The notes below the pieces were generated by a model that saw nothing but the letters and a program-made list of their open reading frames with translations, did not search any database and was not told where the DNA came from. From positions 1-64,000 of the forward strand of contig NC_003283.11 of NCBI RefSeq assembly GCF_000002985.6: a stretch of 64,000 nt of DNA, written 5' to 3'. A program made the translations under genes and the position numbers. How positions within the stretch are numbered: position 1 is the first letter of the stretch; each line of letters starts with the position of its first letter. Below, in pieces: positions 1 through 11,134 of this stretch. The DNA is from Caenorhabditis elegans. Lineage: Eukaryota; Nematoda; Chromadorea; Rhabditida; Rhabditidae.

Positions 1-326
1 GAATTCCTAAGCCTAAGCCTAAGCCTAAGCCTAAGCCTAAGCCTAAGCCTAAGCCTAAGCCTAAGCCTAAGCCTAAGCCTAAGCCTAAGCCTAAGCCTAA
101 GCCTAAGCCTAAGCCTAAGCCTAAGCCTAAGCCTAAGCCTAAGCATAAGCCTAAGCCTAAGCCTAAGCCTAAGCCTAAGCCTAAGCATAAGCCTAAGCCT
201 AAGCCTAAGCCTAAGCCTAAGCCTAAGCATAAGCCTAAGCCTAAGCCTAAGCCTAAGCATAAGCCTAAGCCTAAGCCTAAGCCTAAGCCTAAGCCTAACA
301 TAAGCCTAAGCCTAAGCCTAAGCCTA
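1..326. repeat. Telomeric repeat tract (CCTAAG)n
   Basis: Nearly pure CCTAAG hexamers, the complement of the nematode telomere unit TTAGGC, so this is the left chromosome end read inward. Units are interrupted at intervals by a CATAAG variant (near 145, 186, 228, 258 and 299), so it is a degenerate proximal tract rather than freshly synthesised telomere. The first six bases are GAATTC, an EcoRI site, which suggests the assembled sequence begins at a cloning junction and the distal telomere is missing. That last point is inference. Confidence 0.97.
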
Positions 327-768
327 AAACATTTGGAAATTATTTTTGATCGTTTATATTCAAGTAGCAAGAAAGTGTCCTAGCGTTAAAAATAGGAAAT
401 TTTTCGCTCTTTCAGAACAGTATACTCATGTCTCTGTACCGACGATATTCATTTCAAAAATCGCAAAAAAAGTTTTTTTCAAAATACCACTACCATTAAA
501 ACATTTGGAAATTATTTTTGATTGTTTATATTCAAGTAGCAAGAAAGTCTCCTAGCCTTAAAAATAGGAAATTTTTTGCTCTTTCAGACCAGTATACTCA
601 TGTCTCTGTACCGACGATATTCATTTCAAAAATCGCAAAAAAAGTTTTTTTCAAAATACCACTACCATTAAAACATTTGGAAATTATTTTTGATTGTTTA
701 TATTCAAGTAGCAAGAAAGTCTCCTAGCCTAAAAATAGGAAATTTTTTGCTCTTTCAGATCAGTATAC
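325..768 (+). repeat. 172-bp subtelomeric tandem repeat, about 2.6 copies
   Basis: Unit starts (TAAAACATTTGGAAATTA) fall at 325, 497 and 669, giving an exact 172-bp period. The first two copies are full length and the third stops near 768. Copies differ at a few bases, for example GTGTCCTAGCG in copy 1 and GTCTCCTAGCC in copy 2. The same 69-codon open frame recurs in copies 1 and 2 only because the repeat recurs; nothing marks it as a gene. The array directly abuts the telomere tract. Confidence 0.9.
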
Positions 769-1445
769 TAAACATTCACGTGTGGATTAAAATTAAAAAG
801 GTAGTGTTAAATAATTAAAAATCATTTAGGGGGGAACGAAACCCATAAGTACTGTCATTTTTATCTTTTACCTTTTTTTTTACGTACGACGTTTTTCGCT
901 GTTTTCCCTGATACAAAATGCGTTGTTCTTGTTTATTTATGTTTTTCTTGAAAATGTTATCAACACTGATAATCTGAAAAATTATAATTTAAAACTTAAA
1001 CGAAGCTAAAATGTGGCTGTTATAATACAGCGACTCAATGAAAAACTCAAAAAAAAGTTGACTTTGCACGCTATGGTTAAAAATGAATGAATTCTTGGTA
1101 CATGGTTTTTTTTGTGATTTTTCGTTGAAAAATCCACACCGTGTCAGAGAGAGCTGAAAATGTTCATTGAAAGCGCTAAAAAACATTTGAAAAAATGCCA
1201 ATTTTTCCGTAAGATAATTCGATTTGAAAGTTTGAAAACTGAATAGTAATTGTGTACTTGCAAAGAACCTTGTTTGCTTTTTAGTTTATTTGATCTACCA
1301 AAGATTGGGTTCACTGTCTGACCATTTGGGTCACTAATCTCATAAACCGTCAAAACAATCCAACGTGGTACAAAGTACATCAAGTTTTTCACAAGTCCTA
1401 TAGTTAGCTGCGCATCCCTAATAGGTATCCCCATTAATTTTTTTT

Positions 1446-1763
1446 TCAAGAAGAATGGCAACACAAACACCCCTCTCTGATGACTCGTGTGTCAAAAACG
1501 AGCTCACGGAACTCTCCTCTAGTGAAACGGTCTCGAGGATTGACGAGGCCCCGAAATTTCATGTCAAAGCTGTCGTCGGGCGTGTTGTGATAAAACATTT
1601 TGGTGGCCGGGATTGTGTTTGTGTTCAGTCAGAAAGACGCTATTAGGACCTCCTCCCATCTTATTAGCTGTTTATCCTTCATCACAAGACATCTCAATAT
1701 TGGTTCCATAGGTGTAGCTTCTTCTGCTTCTTCTTCTTCTTTTGTACCTACGTCATCATACAT
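1446..1763 (-). pseudogene. Coding-like minus-strand segment with an internal stop; possible gene remnant
   Basis: Reading leftward from an ATG at 1763, one frame stays open to a stop at 1446-1448 except for a single in-frame TGA at 1629-1631. Its translation is more protein-like than the surroundings: an acidic Glu-rich start, then a hydrophobic and charged mix, and after the TGA a stretch rich in Arg/Asp/Glu/Phe with a cysteine pair near its end. Base composition is also higher in GC than the flanks. No GT..AG intron removes the TGA convincingly. The plus strand offers a competing 63-codon frame from ATG 1455. I do not recognise the family. It could be a decayed exon, a transposon fragment or chance. 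Confidence 0.28.
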
Positions 1764-1988
1764 TGGTTACTGTCCTACCGAGGTTTGTTTCAAATTTGCA
1801 CATTTAAAATGGTATACACCTTTAAAATAAACTTAGAAGTAAGGCCTTTGGTCCCACTACAAAAAATTTACAGTAGTTTGGTTCAGACTTTTCTAAATTT
1901 AATTAAGGTTATTTTTTATTGACAAAAAATATTTTAGTTCAAGAAATATGTTATGTTCAGTGGGTTTCCTGTCATATACTTCTACTTA

Positions 1989-2109
1989 CCGTATTTCCTC
2001 TATTAGTCTTGCATGCAAGACTAATTTTCAATTGACCCGTAGGGGTGCAAGACAAATAGGGGTGCAAGACTAATAGAGGCTGCAAGACTAATAGAGGAAA
2101 TACGGTAGT
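1989..2109. repeat. Palindromic element, ACCGTATTT...AAATACGGT family, copy 1
   Basis: The left end reads ACCGTATTTCCTCTATTAG and the right end is its inverse, CTAATAGAGGAAATACGGT. The interior carries repeated GTGCAAGACTAATAGAGG motifs in both orientations. Related copies lie at 9928-10040 and about 10242-10343. It behaves like a short non-autonomous inverted-repeat element; the family name is unknown to me. Confidence 0.75.
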
Positions 2110-2842
2110 TATACTGGCAAAAGCGATAGCATTTCGAGAGAAAAATATTCTTAAATGTGCTCAATATGGCTGATACAGATAGGTTTTTCATTACAGACAG
2201 GTTTTTCATTTCAATTTTAAAAAAATACCTGACAGTTTATCAAGAAAATCCAGCACATTCCAGAGTTATTAGAGTATTTAGAAGTTTGCAAGTTCCCAAT
2301 TTTGTCAAGGGATTTTTCAAAGTTTCTCAAACTTTCCAAAAAATGCAAAAAAAAACATTCCAAAAGTACCAATTTTTCCAAAAAATTCCATAAATATATT
2401 CAGTCCACCGAACGTTTTTAGATCTAACTGAGAGTTCTCCTGAAGTTTTTCAGAGTTTGAAGGAATTTATAGAAGTTTCTGATGTTTTACAGGATTTTAC
2501 TAAAGTTTCTCAAATTATCTATAAATGCCAAATCTTTTCAGAAAGTTTTCAGAAAATTTCCGGAAAACCTTCAATTTTTCAAGTTTTCCAGAAGATTCTC
2601 GATTTTTCCAAAATCGTTTCAGAATTTTCCTAATTATTCCCATATTTCCATCGACTTCTTATAGTTAATTTGATTTTCATCAAATTGATACAAATGAGAA
2701 AATTTGAAATTTGATAACTCACGTTTCGATGCAAAAAGAGACGAAAGGCGGCGTGATGCGGGCAGGATTTAGGCAGGCGGTAGGCCCTGAAACCGCGCCT
2801 GCCTACCATTGAACCTCTAAGCTATTCAGTTGTATTTTTTGA

Positions 2843-2850
2843 TATTCCAG
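2843..2850 (+). promoter_or_regulatory. Probable trans-splice (SL) acceptor for the first gene
   Basis: The acceptor TATTCCAG ends exactly at the base before the ATG at 2851, preceded by a T-rich tract. No upstream coding exon feeds it, so a spliced leader would sit directly on the start codon. A 5'UTR intron is the alternative. Confidence 0.55.
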
Positions 2851-5800
2851 ATGCGTACCGACGTGGGTTCTATTCCATTAATGTGTATTCTGTCTACACT
2901 AACGACTGGTGTGTTCGGATATCTTCCGACAGAAGATCTCACAAATTCGATAATTTCTGGAAACGGTGGTTATCCAGTTCCTCCGGACACTATTATACCG
3001 GCCGATGGAGATGAGGAAGGTAAGTGGATCAGAAATTAATAATTATAAATTTTTTAGAGTAGGGTTTTCTTCTGAAATCTGATATTTTGTGAATTTTGCA
3101 AAAAATTGGAAAAATCGACAACGAAATGCAAATTGTTTCGTTAAATGCAAAATGGATGCGCACCTTTAAAGAGTAAAGTCTATGAAAATGCTTTTATTTG
3201 GTATTACAGTTCTTTTCAAAGGCACACATATTTTTCCCATTTAACAAAAAATCGTCGTGACCTTATATCGTATTTTCGGCGCAAAAATCGGAACATTTCG
3301 CGTCTGTATAATACCCCATTTAAAGGTTTACGACGCAATAATACAACACCGGGTCTCGACGTGGCAAACGATTGTTTATTGATTTTCACGGGATTCTCGC
3401 CTTTCTCATTGAATTTTCGCGCTCCATTGGCAATCGCCTGCCGGACAACGCGTGGAAAAGTGTAGTGTACTCCACACGGACAAATCCATCGGTTTTACAA
3501 CTAAAAACGAGCCGCGACGCGACACGCAACGCGCCGTAAACCTACACAAAATCTCGCAGACTCAAAATGGCCTAGTTCGGCAAACTCTGCCATTTCGATT
3601 TATGAGGGAGGCCAGAATTCCGTGATTTTCCCATTTCTCACGGCCTCTCTAAATTTCACGTTTTTCAAAATTCATCTTTTTCTCTCTGCTCTCTCACTCT
3701 CTCACGTGAAATATTACTTTCTGAATAATAATTTGTGTTTAATTAAATCAAATTTTATTGAAATAGAATTCATGATACACGATCTTGAGAAGAGCTCTGT
3801 CCTCCAGGCTGCGAACTGGAGCGTAGAAAGTTTTCATATTGTTAAAAACTGCAAAGAAATGTTCGATTCCTTGTTCTGACGTGTGATGCTTTCTCAAATA
3901 TGGAATTAAATGACAGACAAGGAGATGAAGTTTCGGAGTGACTCATTATTTCATCAGTTTCATTAGGAAAAACACTCTTTATTTATTCAAGGAACTGTTA
4001 AAGCAAAACTTCAATTTTGTCAATCTCTTGGTCTAAATACGTTCTATCGTTAGATAAATCTAACTATCTAACTGAAACGAGTACAACTATATTGTAACGC
4101 AAAAAAGCTAAGCGCCATAAAACACAAGTAAAACAGGCTCCAGTAAGCCTAAACTGTTTTTACTATAAAAAACCATTGTCATTCACCTACCTACCAAATG
4201 CCAATATAATTGGTTGAAAAAAATTAGTTTAATCTCCTCGCAAGATTTTTTTCTCCGAAATTTAAGATTGGGCGCTTAGTGATATCATAACTCTGCAGCC
4301 ATCAGAAAAACTGAAATGTATTTAAACTGTAAGTTTTAATCGTTTTATGAGGATTATTTCTTTAGTTGACAGTTTTTTGATAGCTTCTTTAGTTATTGAG
4401 CTACGGGCTTCCAAACAAAACCAATCAAAAACCACTATAAACCACAATGTCCTAAAAGTGAAATTACTCAGTCAATTTTTAACCAAATCACGGCATTAAT
4501 GTCTTGATATCTTCATTGAACAATTTGTAAAAATCGTAAGGCGGTAGTTTTTTGATAAATGTCATCGTTTTTTAGTAAAATTGCGTTAACCATTCAAAAA
4601 TGGCCCATTTTTGGTGTTTTCAGGCCTAATTCTTGTTTTTGAAATTCCGGAGCCAGTTTTTATCGAAAATTTTTGTGCAATGTCAAAAAATGACCGGAAA
4701 AAAATTCTCTACAATCGTAAGGCGGTACTTTTTAAAATTTCGTTTCCATTCTTCCCCAGGGATCCCGTAAAAAACCAATTTTTCGACTAGGTCTCACATT
4801 TTGCCCTACAAGAGCATAGTTAATGTTATAAATTTGGATTTTTTGGTCGAATTTGATGAGGTAATATTCAGTTGTTTGTTTATTGTTGGAAAATCTGAAG
4901 ATTTATCAGCGAATCGCCCGATTTCGCCAATTATGACCAAAAAACCCCTAGTTTAGGATTTTCACGAATGGATGAGTTCATTGATACGCTTCCACGCTGT
5001 TTTTGGTTTCATTCAGACGCTACTTGCCTGATCTATCAGTCTAACAATTTTTGTTTAATTTTCTTCACTATCCGCCGTTTATAGTTCGTTCTTCCGTAAT
5101 CAGTGCAAAATCGGTTCAAAAAACTCACTCTCTCGCCCATGAGAGACGCAGAGACAGTTCATCACGTTATTTTATTTAATTATTGAAATGAAGAGAGGCC
5201 GTGATTTCTGCTTTTAAAAAAGTTGATTTTTGGAAAACTTGTCAAACAGCACGTGTATTTTTCTAATAGCTCTTTTCGAGGCATGGGTCGAGCTGAATAC
5301 ACGTGAAACCGAAAAAAGAACAAGAAAAATCGAAACTACAGTACTCCCTAAAGGCGCACACTCTTTTCCATAAATTATTTTGTTTGATCGTCTCGAGACC
5401 TGGTATCGTAATCTTGCGAAACAAATCGCGAACTGTCGCATCTCATTTGAAAACTGGGCAAAATCCTTATTTTATGTAAATTGGAGCTCATTTGGCGCTG
5501 TAAAATGCAAAAACATAATAAAAAAGTGCATTTCCAGGTTCCCCAGACGAAGAATCCGACGTTGATTCCGGTGATTCAATTTATCGAAAGAAAGTCACCA
5601 CATTCCGACGACGAAACATAAATGCCCCATTCGGAGTTCGTGTTCCTTTCAGTAGAATGGCCTATAAAGCCGGTTATGGATCAAACAGAATGGGCTATCG
5701 GAACACGGGATCCCCGCCACCCCCACAAATAGGTGGCCTCTACGGTGACCGTAATCCGAATCCATATGGCACAGTGAATCTTGGTGGAGGTTCCCCATAT

Positions 5801-6511
5801 CCTGGGGGTCTAGAAGAGTACAATATCCGGCCGGCCGCTCCATTTTCCGGACTGGTCGGAGGAAGTCGATCTGGGTACTACGGGAGCACTGTTGGTATGA
5901 GACGGGGTGCCGTTGTGCCGCCTATGAGCTCCAGGAAGACGAAAATTCCACAGACTGAGTATCCACGTAAGTATACGATTTTTCTATGCGCTATAAAATT
6001 CTTTAAAATCCGCTATTTTCCAGCTGATTACGCATCTAACGACCTGATGAACAGTTTCAATGGAGCTACAAATTCCGCGATCCCATCACTTCGCGAGCTT
6101 GCCACCTATGCGTCACGCTATGGTCCCGCATATCTTCGCGAACGATTCGGAAGCCATGATTCCCAACTTGAGCGTATGCTTTATGGCGGCAGTGGACCAC
6201 AGATCCCATCACGTGGAGGAGGAATTCCCATAGATTACAACATGAACATTGCTTCGAATCACTGGAACCGAGGAATTGGCTCTCCGATGGGAATTATGTC
6301 GCGGGATGTTGATTCCTATCAACACGACGATGCGGCCAAAGCAAACAAAAAGACCACTACCGGCTCGCCGAGCACGACGAGCACACGGAAACCTCGGAAA
6401 GCTAGGAAGCCAACCAAGAAGACTGTTGCCGCAGCTCCTTCGTCTAGCTCGAACACATCGACTACGGCAAAGCCTGCAAAAACTGTAAAGACATCGGAGA
6501 AGTCTGCCTGA
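2851..6511 (+). CDS. Predicted secreted protein with basic Ser/Thr/Lys-rich tail (three exons)
   Basis: Exons 2851-3019, 5538-5966 and 6024-6511, with GTAAGT donors and TTTCCAG/TTTTCCAG acceptors, sum to 1086 nt, a predicted 361-residue protein. The start is fixed by an acceptor immediately before the ATG. Residues 1-23 look like a signal peptide (hydrophobic core ending GVFG). An acidic stretch (DGDEE..DEESD) follows, then a basic RKK/RRR cluster. Next come about 90 residues rich in Gly, Pro, Tyr and Arg, a Ser/Asn-rich middle, and a C-terminal tail of about 55 residues built from Thr, Ser, Ala and KPRK/KPTKK clusters. No catalytic motif or transmembrane helix after the signal was found. I do not recognise a family; extracellular-matrix or cuticle-associated function is only a guess. 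The 2.5-kb first intron is repeat-rich. It converges on ife-3. Confidence 0.85.
3020..5537 (+). other. Large repeat-bearing first intron of the secreted-protein gene
   Basis: The intron holds dispersed sequences related to others in the window. Near 3600-3650 and 5188-5210 are oppositely oriented AGAGGCCGTGA motifs that could mark the ends of an inserted element of about 1.6 kb. The phrase CGTAAGGCGGTA occurs twice (about 4534 and 4718), and a GCGCACCTTTAAAGAG-type motif occurs at about 3159 with its inverse relative at about 5346. No coding exon is supported inside. Confidence 0.5.
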
Positions 6512-6614
6512 AAACAAGAATAGAATCAATTTTTAAAAATGTACAAAATCAAACGCCCTACAAATCATGTGTGTGAAGAAGAATAATAACTAACATATCT
6601 ATTTATATTTACCG

Positions 6615-6620
6615 AATAAA
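6615..6620 (+). terminator. Poly(A) signal AATAAA of the secreted-protein gene
   Basis: The canonical AATAAA hexamer lies 104 bases past the TGA at 6509-6511, the usual placement for a worm 3'UTR, and just before the convergent ife-3 3' end. Confidence 0.7.
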
Positions 6621-6935
6621 TATATATTCATCAATTAACCTGAAGAACAAACGAATTCGGCTACAGGCGTCGATCAGTCTCGAATCTAGTAACAACAAGA
6701 GAGCAATACGAAAACCGGTAAATCAATAGGGGGAAGCGAAACAGTAGGTACAAATTGGAGGGGAAGCACCAATACATTAGGTGGGGGGTACGACTTGAAA
6801 AATGAGCTGATTTTCGAATAGTTAAAGCGATGATCGTGTCCGAAAAACAGTTCATTTTTCAAGACAACATTGAGACTGGGAGTACGGGGAAGCTCATTTA
6901 CGGTGAGAGGAATTGGTGAGATCTTTAGAATATGC

Positions 6936-7818
6936 TTAAGGAGTTGGGGTGGCTGGAGAAGTTCCTGTAGCCTCCGTGCCGGGATTCGATGGAGAAGTCG
7001 TTGCGGCTGGTCCCTTTTCCTTCACTGGTGCTGGATCCTTGGCTGGAAGACATATGCGTGGCTTGACAGTCGATGAGGTGCGAGCCGACGAGTCCTTGTG
7101 AACTTCGTATCTGGAAATATTTTACTTAGATAGCAAATACTAAAATTGTAAAATTACCTCAAAATCTCAGTATCCGGAATGCTCAATTTCTGCTTCAAAA
7201 CCTGTCCGATGCGAAGATTGACATCATCGCGAGTAGCATCACGAGTCCACAAGGAAACCTTGTCACCCTTTTGACGAACATTCACGACAGCTCCGCAGAT
7301 GTAGTCTCCGTACTCGTCGAATTGCTCTCCAACAATAGCCATCAACAGCTCCAACCAGTAGTGATCGAGCAATTGCGTTCTTCTCTGAAGCTTCTATGAT
7401 TCATTGAATAAAATATATTTCTCAAAACGTACTTGCTTATCGACAACAACCAACCAACGTCCACCTTGAACGTTGTTGACGTCCTCCCACATTGGCTTGA
7501 TTCCTTCCTTGAACAAGTAATAATCGGATCCCCAGTTCAATCCTCCGGCAGACTGAATGTGATTGTACAGCGACCAGAAGTCCTCGACAGTGTCGAAAAG
7601 TGAAACCATCTGGAAAAAATCGATAAAAGACGTATTTAAAAATCTTCTACCTTCAGACAATCCTCCCATTCCTTGTTACGGTCAGCTTTCAAGTACCAGA
7701 GAGCCCAGCGATTCTGGAGGGGGTGTCTGGTGAGAAGCTCTGGAGGAACTGAAGCATCGGACGCATTCACATCGCCGGAAGCTGACAATGCTTTGTTTTC
7801 CGCTACGGATGTGCTCAT
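6936..7818 (-). CDS. ife-3: eIF4E-family cap-binding translation initiation factor IFE-3
   Basis: Minus-strand exons 7651-7818, 7433-7609, 7158-7384 and 6936-7110 give 747 nt, 248 residues. The product is a textbook eIF4E: HPLQNRWALW at about residues 32-41, then the DTVEDFW and MWED motifs. By alignment from memory with human eIF4E, W51 and W97 match the cap-stacking tryptophans (human W56 and W102), E98 contacts the guanine, and R152/K157 bind phosphates. W68 matches human W73, used to bind eIF4G/4E-BP. The C terminus is a Pro/Thr/Ala-rich tail of about 55 residues, longer than in human eIF4E. Family role: binds capped mRNA and recruits eIF4G. IFE-3 is the C. elegans isoform closest to human eIF4E. 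An acceptor just upstream of the ATG (TTTTCAGCTAA) suggests SL trans-splicing. Confidence 0.96.
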
Positions 7819-7829
7819 TTAGCTGAAAA
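7819..7829 (-). promoter_or_regulatory. Probable trans-splice acceptor of ife-3
   Basis: Read on the minus strand, TTTTCAG is followed by CTAA and the ATG of ife-3. No upstream coding exon is visible, so a spliced leader acceptor is the simplest reading. Confidence 0.6.
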
Positions 7830-8539
7830 TAGGTAATATTATATACGATTAGAGCTCGGAAAACGATAAAATAGAGAAGAGTATGAATTTGGTTCAAATA
7901 ACTCGGATTTTATAGGAAATTTTGTTTTACTGCACATTTTCGGCTAGTTTCCAAGCTTTTTAGATTTTTCAAGTGTAATTGGTAACATCGGGCACAATAA
8001 ATTGATATTAAAGCTTGGAAAACAATAAAACAAAGTAGAAAATGAATTCAGCTCAACTTCGACGAAAAATCATCAAATGATTCGTTTCCCATGAAATTCC
8101 TAGTAGTTTTTAAACATTCTAGCTGTTTTTTAATCGTAAAAGTGAAAAAAAAAAGAGCGATTTCCCCGAAAAACCTTGGAAAATGAAGAAATGGAAAGAA
8201 AGGCGCGAATCCTGAAATTCAAACACCAGACACACGCAAAACGAGTGTAACCGTAGTTTTTGTCGTTGCGAAGTATCTTGTCTGCGGAATTGCGCCCCCC
8301 TTTAAACAAAACAGCGGAAAATATGAAAATTATTTTTGTATTAAAATAAAAATCGAGTTGTTTAGGTAAAATTTTTCAAATTTTATTGAAAATTCGGTAA
8401 AATAATGAAATTAATCGCTGAAAACTCGTTATTCGCACAGAAATTGAGCTCTTTCAGGGAATTCAGGCTAAAAAATTATATTTTCAGGTTTAAAATTCAA
8501 AAATTTATTTTCCAGATTGCAGTCGATAATCTGAGTTTT

Positions 8540-9290
8540 CCCAAAAAATGTGCATTGTTTACAGCCTGTGGTTCTCAATTTCTCCAATTTATCCACGAGT
8601 GCGTCTCCGTTTTCTTTTCTCCTTCTGCCGCATTCAGCGTCGCCGTCGTCGTCAGGAATTCATGAGCCGTCCCGGTGTCTCGAGCTCTTGTGAGCATACA
8701 CACAGACACATACAGCAGCAGCCTCCACAACATGCACATATAAATATATCGGTCTGGGTGTTGCTGCTGCTGCCGCTGGGCGCCTTTTCCCTCTCTGTGT
8801 GCCTCAACTCGTCGCACATATCTCTCTCTCTCTCTCTCACTTTGCCTTGTTTTCCCTGCCCATCGTCCCGTAAAAAGGTGGCCAGACAGTTCTCCGAATC
8901 GCAGAGACGCAGCAAGCGTTGCCCCGAGGCGCCATTCGTCTAACCTACTGCGTCTGACACCCCGCCGTCAGACGACGTCGGGGGCCCTCCGACGACGACT
9001 TCTTTCGCTGTATTTCTCTCTCTCCTCCGTCTCCTCCTCCTCTCCACCACATCGATTTTCCCGTTTTAGAGTGTTGGCGGTGAGCCATAGTCACGAATAC
9101 TTTGTCTATTTTTTCGGCGACGGCTGTTGGGCTTCTCTTCTCTGCGTCTCTCGCACTCTTGTCCGCCTTCTGACCGTCATAATTACCACGTCGTCCACGT
9201 AAAGTCTTCGGAGAGCGCCACGCCCCCACACACACATACACACAACATTTTCGTAGCCGCATTATTCTCCTAACAATCATCGTTTTTTGC
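8540..9290. promoter_or_regulatory. GC- and pyrimidine-rich promoter-like block
   Basis: This block contrasts with AT-rich flanks. It has CTCTCTCT and CTCC runs, GCTGCTGCTGCCGCTG, several CGTCG clusters (8940-9000) and CACACACATACACACA at about 9225-9243. Such CT-rich tracts are typical near worm transcription starts. It lies about 0.7 kb upstream of ife-3 and could serve it, or a distant promoter of egl-8. No conserved exon was found inside. Confidence 0.35.
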
Positions 9291-9927
9291 TAGTTTTCAG
9301 TAGTTCCACAGACTTAAAGGAGGATCACCGAAATTCGAGACTTGGCTTTTTGGGACCCAAAATGTTCCAAAACTAATTTCGTAATGAGATGTTCTGAAAA
9401 TTTCTCAAAAAAAAAAGTTATGACCGCTCGGAAAATGGTATATTTTCAGCTAAAATCTTAAATTTTGACAACTTCTCAGTGTCGCAGCGGTAGGAACTAA
9501 ATTTTGATGTGATTATCACTTTTTAGTATGTATTTATTTATTTTCATTTCCACTCACACACGCGAAGCCCACAGCATTTGAAATTCTATAGTTTGTTTGC
9601 AGAATAGAGGTGTGCGGCACAAAAAGTTTACTGGAAAAAAGTAAACTTTTTTTGCGGCAAAAAAGAGTCGGAAGCTCAATTTTTTCAGACTCTTCTTATA
9701 TATTTCGACAAAATAATTATGTTATCATTTCCTATTTAAGCGTCTTAAATTGTTCGCATAACAATGAGGAATTCCACGTTATATGGAAACGCTGTAAAAA
9801 GATCTCTGGTGAAATCGCGCTCCACGAGCTATTGAAAACGCTCCAAAAAACGAAAACTAGTTTTTTTTTTAATTTTTAAGTTCTTAATACTTTTTTCGAC
9901 GTAAAATTCAATAAAAACAACGAAAAT

Positions 9928-10040
9928 ACCGTATTCCCTCTATTAGTCTTGCATGCAAGACTAATTTTCAATTGACCCGTAGGGGTGCAAGACTAATAGA
10001 GACTGCAAGACTATTAGAGGCTGCAAGACTAATTTTCGAA
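9928..10040. repeat. Palindromic ACCGTATT element, copy 2 (right end decayed)
   Basis: It starts ACCGTATTCCCTCTATTAG and carries the same TTGCATGCAAGACTAATTTTCAATTG core as the copy at 1989. Several GACTAATAGAG repeats follow. The matching inverted right terminus is missing, so this copy is truncated or rearranged with the next one. Confidence 0.65.
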
Positions 10041-10241
10041 GATCCAATAGCTTTGTAAAATTGATAATTTATCGTCAAAAATTTGACTTGAAACTGTCTA
10101 AATCGTGCAAAATACATACTTTTCTATTGTTTTATCAATTATTTGAACACTTTAAAACTTAATTTGGCTAAAAAATGGCGAAATTTTTGAAGTTTTCACA
10201 AAATACTGCTGGTCTGGCAAGAATAGGGGTGCAAGACTATT

Positions 10242-10343
10242 ACCGTATGCTCTCTAATAGTCTTGCATGCAATACTAATAGAGGCTGCAAGACTAATTTT
10301 CGATTGGTCCGTAGGGGTGCAAGACTAATAGAGGAAATACGGT
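10242..10343. repeat. Palindromic ACCGTA...TACGGT element, copy 3
   Basis: It runs from TACCGTATGCTCTCTAATAG to CTAATAGAGGAAATACGGTA, with the GGGGTGCAAGACTAATAG interior seen at 1989 and 9928. It lies about 200 bp from copy 2. Confidence 0.65.
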
Positions 10344-10948
10344 ATTTGAAAATTGGCGAAACATTTGAATTCACAGTTTTGCCGCCACATGCCTAACGAG
10401 ACCTATGGTTTGGGGGCGGAGCTTTGCCAATTTTCCGTGGAGCGCGTTTCCACATCGATTTCGAATTATGTTTTTTTAAATCTAAACCAATGAAAAATTC
10501 AAATTCCTGTGCCTCCGGCTTTTCTCAAATTCAGCCGCGACCAGTGTCTATAACGGAGACTGGAAAATTCATATTTCTCAGATTTTCTACTGAATTTTTA
10601 AGTTTTCTATGGATTTTTAAACTTATTTTTTGGTAAAAAAAATAAGTCGAGTGAAATTAAAAATTTATCGAGTTCAAAAACTCGAAAATCGTTCATAAAA
10701 TTCAAGGTGCTCCACGGCCAAAAAACCGGGTACAACAAAAAATTGGCGGTAAAACATTAAATTCGAACGTTTTCAATTATTTTCAGTAGTTTTTCGATTA
10801 TTTTTACGCGAAAAAAGGTTATTATCATATACAGCGCATTTTTTCCATCTCTACGACTTTGAAGGGGCGCATTTACGCGCGATCGTCTTGACACGCGCCA
10901 TTCATAGATTTTTGAGGCGCGTGACGAGACCATGCACGCACTTTTGAA

Positions 10949-11134
10949 CACCTGGTGTCACAGTGCCCCATTTCGGTTTGATCTACTTAGATCTGCGAAA
11001 ATGCGGGAGTTGAGACGCAGAGTTCTCAACTGATTTCGCATGATTAAGAACATGCTGACGTCACATTTTTTTACGCGAAAAATTCCCGCATTTTCTGTAG
11101 ATCAACCCGTAATGGGACAACCTGACACCGCGTG
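10949..11134. repeat. Palindromic GTGGTGTCAG...CTGACACCAC element, copy A
   Basis: The ends are CCTGGTGTCACAGTG and CCTGACACCGCGTG. Inside are mirrored segments TTTCGGTTTGATCTAC and TAGATCAACCCGTAATG, and GCGGGAG versus TTCCCGCATTTT, with a centre reading TGATTTCGCATG..AAG. This is an inverted-repeat, MITE-like family with at least five copies in the window. Confidence 0.7.

Larger units (their letters stand above)
793..2850. other. Subtelomeric intergenic region
   Basis: AT-rich sequence between the tandem repeat and the first convincing gene. It contains the coding-like segment at 1446-1763, a palindromic repeat at 1989-2109, and a GC-rich GGCAGG/CCTGCC block at about 2748-2812. That last block resembles others near 39665-39735, 56225-56290 and 57270-57325. 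No other gene was supported; the open frames at 2157-2664 are low-complexity TTTTCC/AAA sequence. Confidence 0.6.

Noticed and set aside
346..727. Two near-identical 69-codon frames
   Set aside because: They exist only because the 172-bp repeat is present twice; no splice sites, start context or protein-like composition.
1455..1646. Plus-strand 63-codon frame opposite the minus-strand candidate
   Set aside because: Only one strand is likely coding; this frame shares the region, ends at repeat-like sequence and has no splice context. Kept only as an alternative reading.
8548..9280. Overlapping long frames on both strands
   Set aside because: High-GC, CT-rich sequence lowers stop frequency; Arg/Ser/His-rich translations on both strands show no family character.
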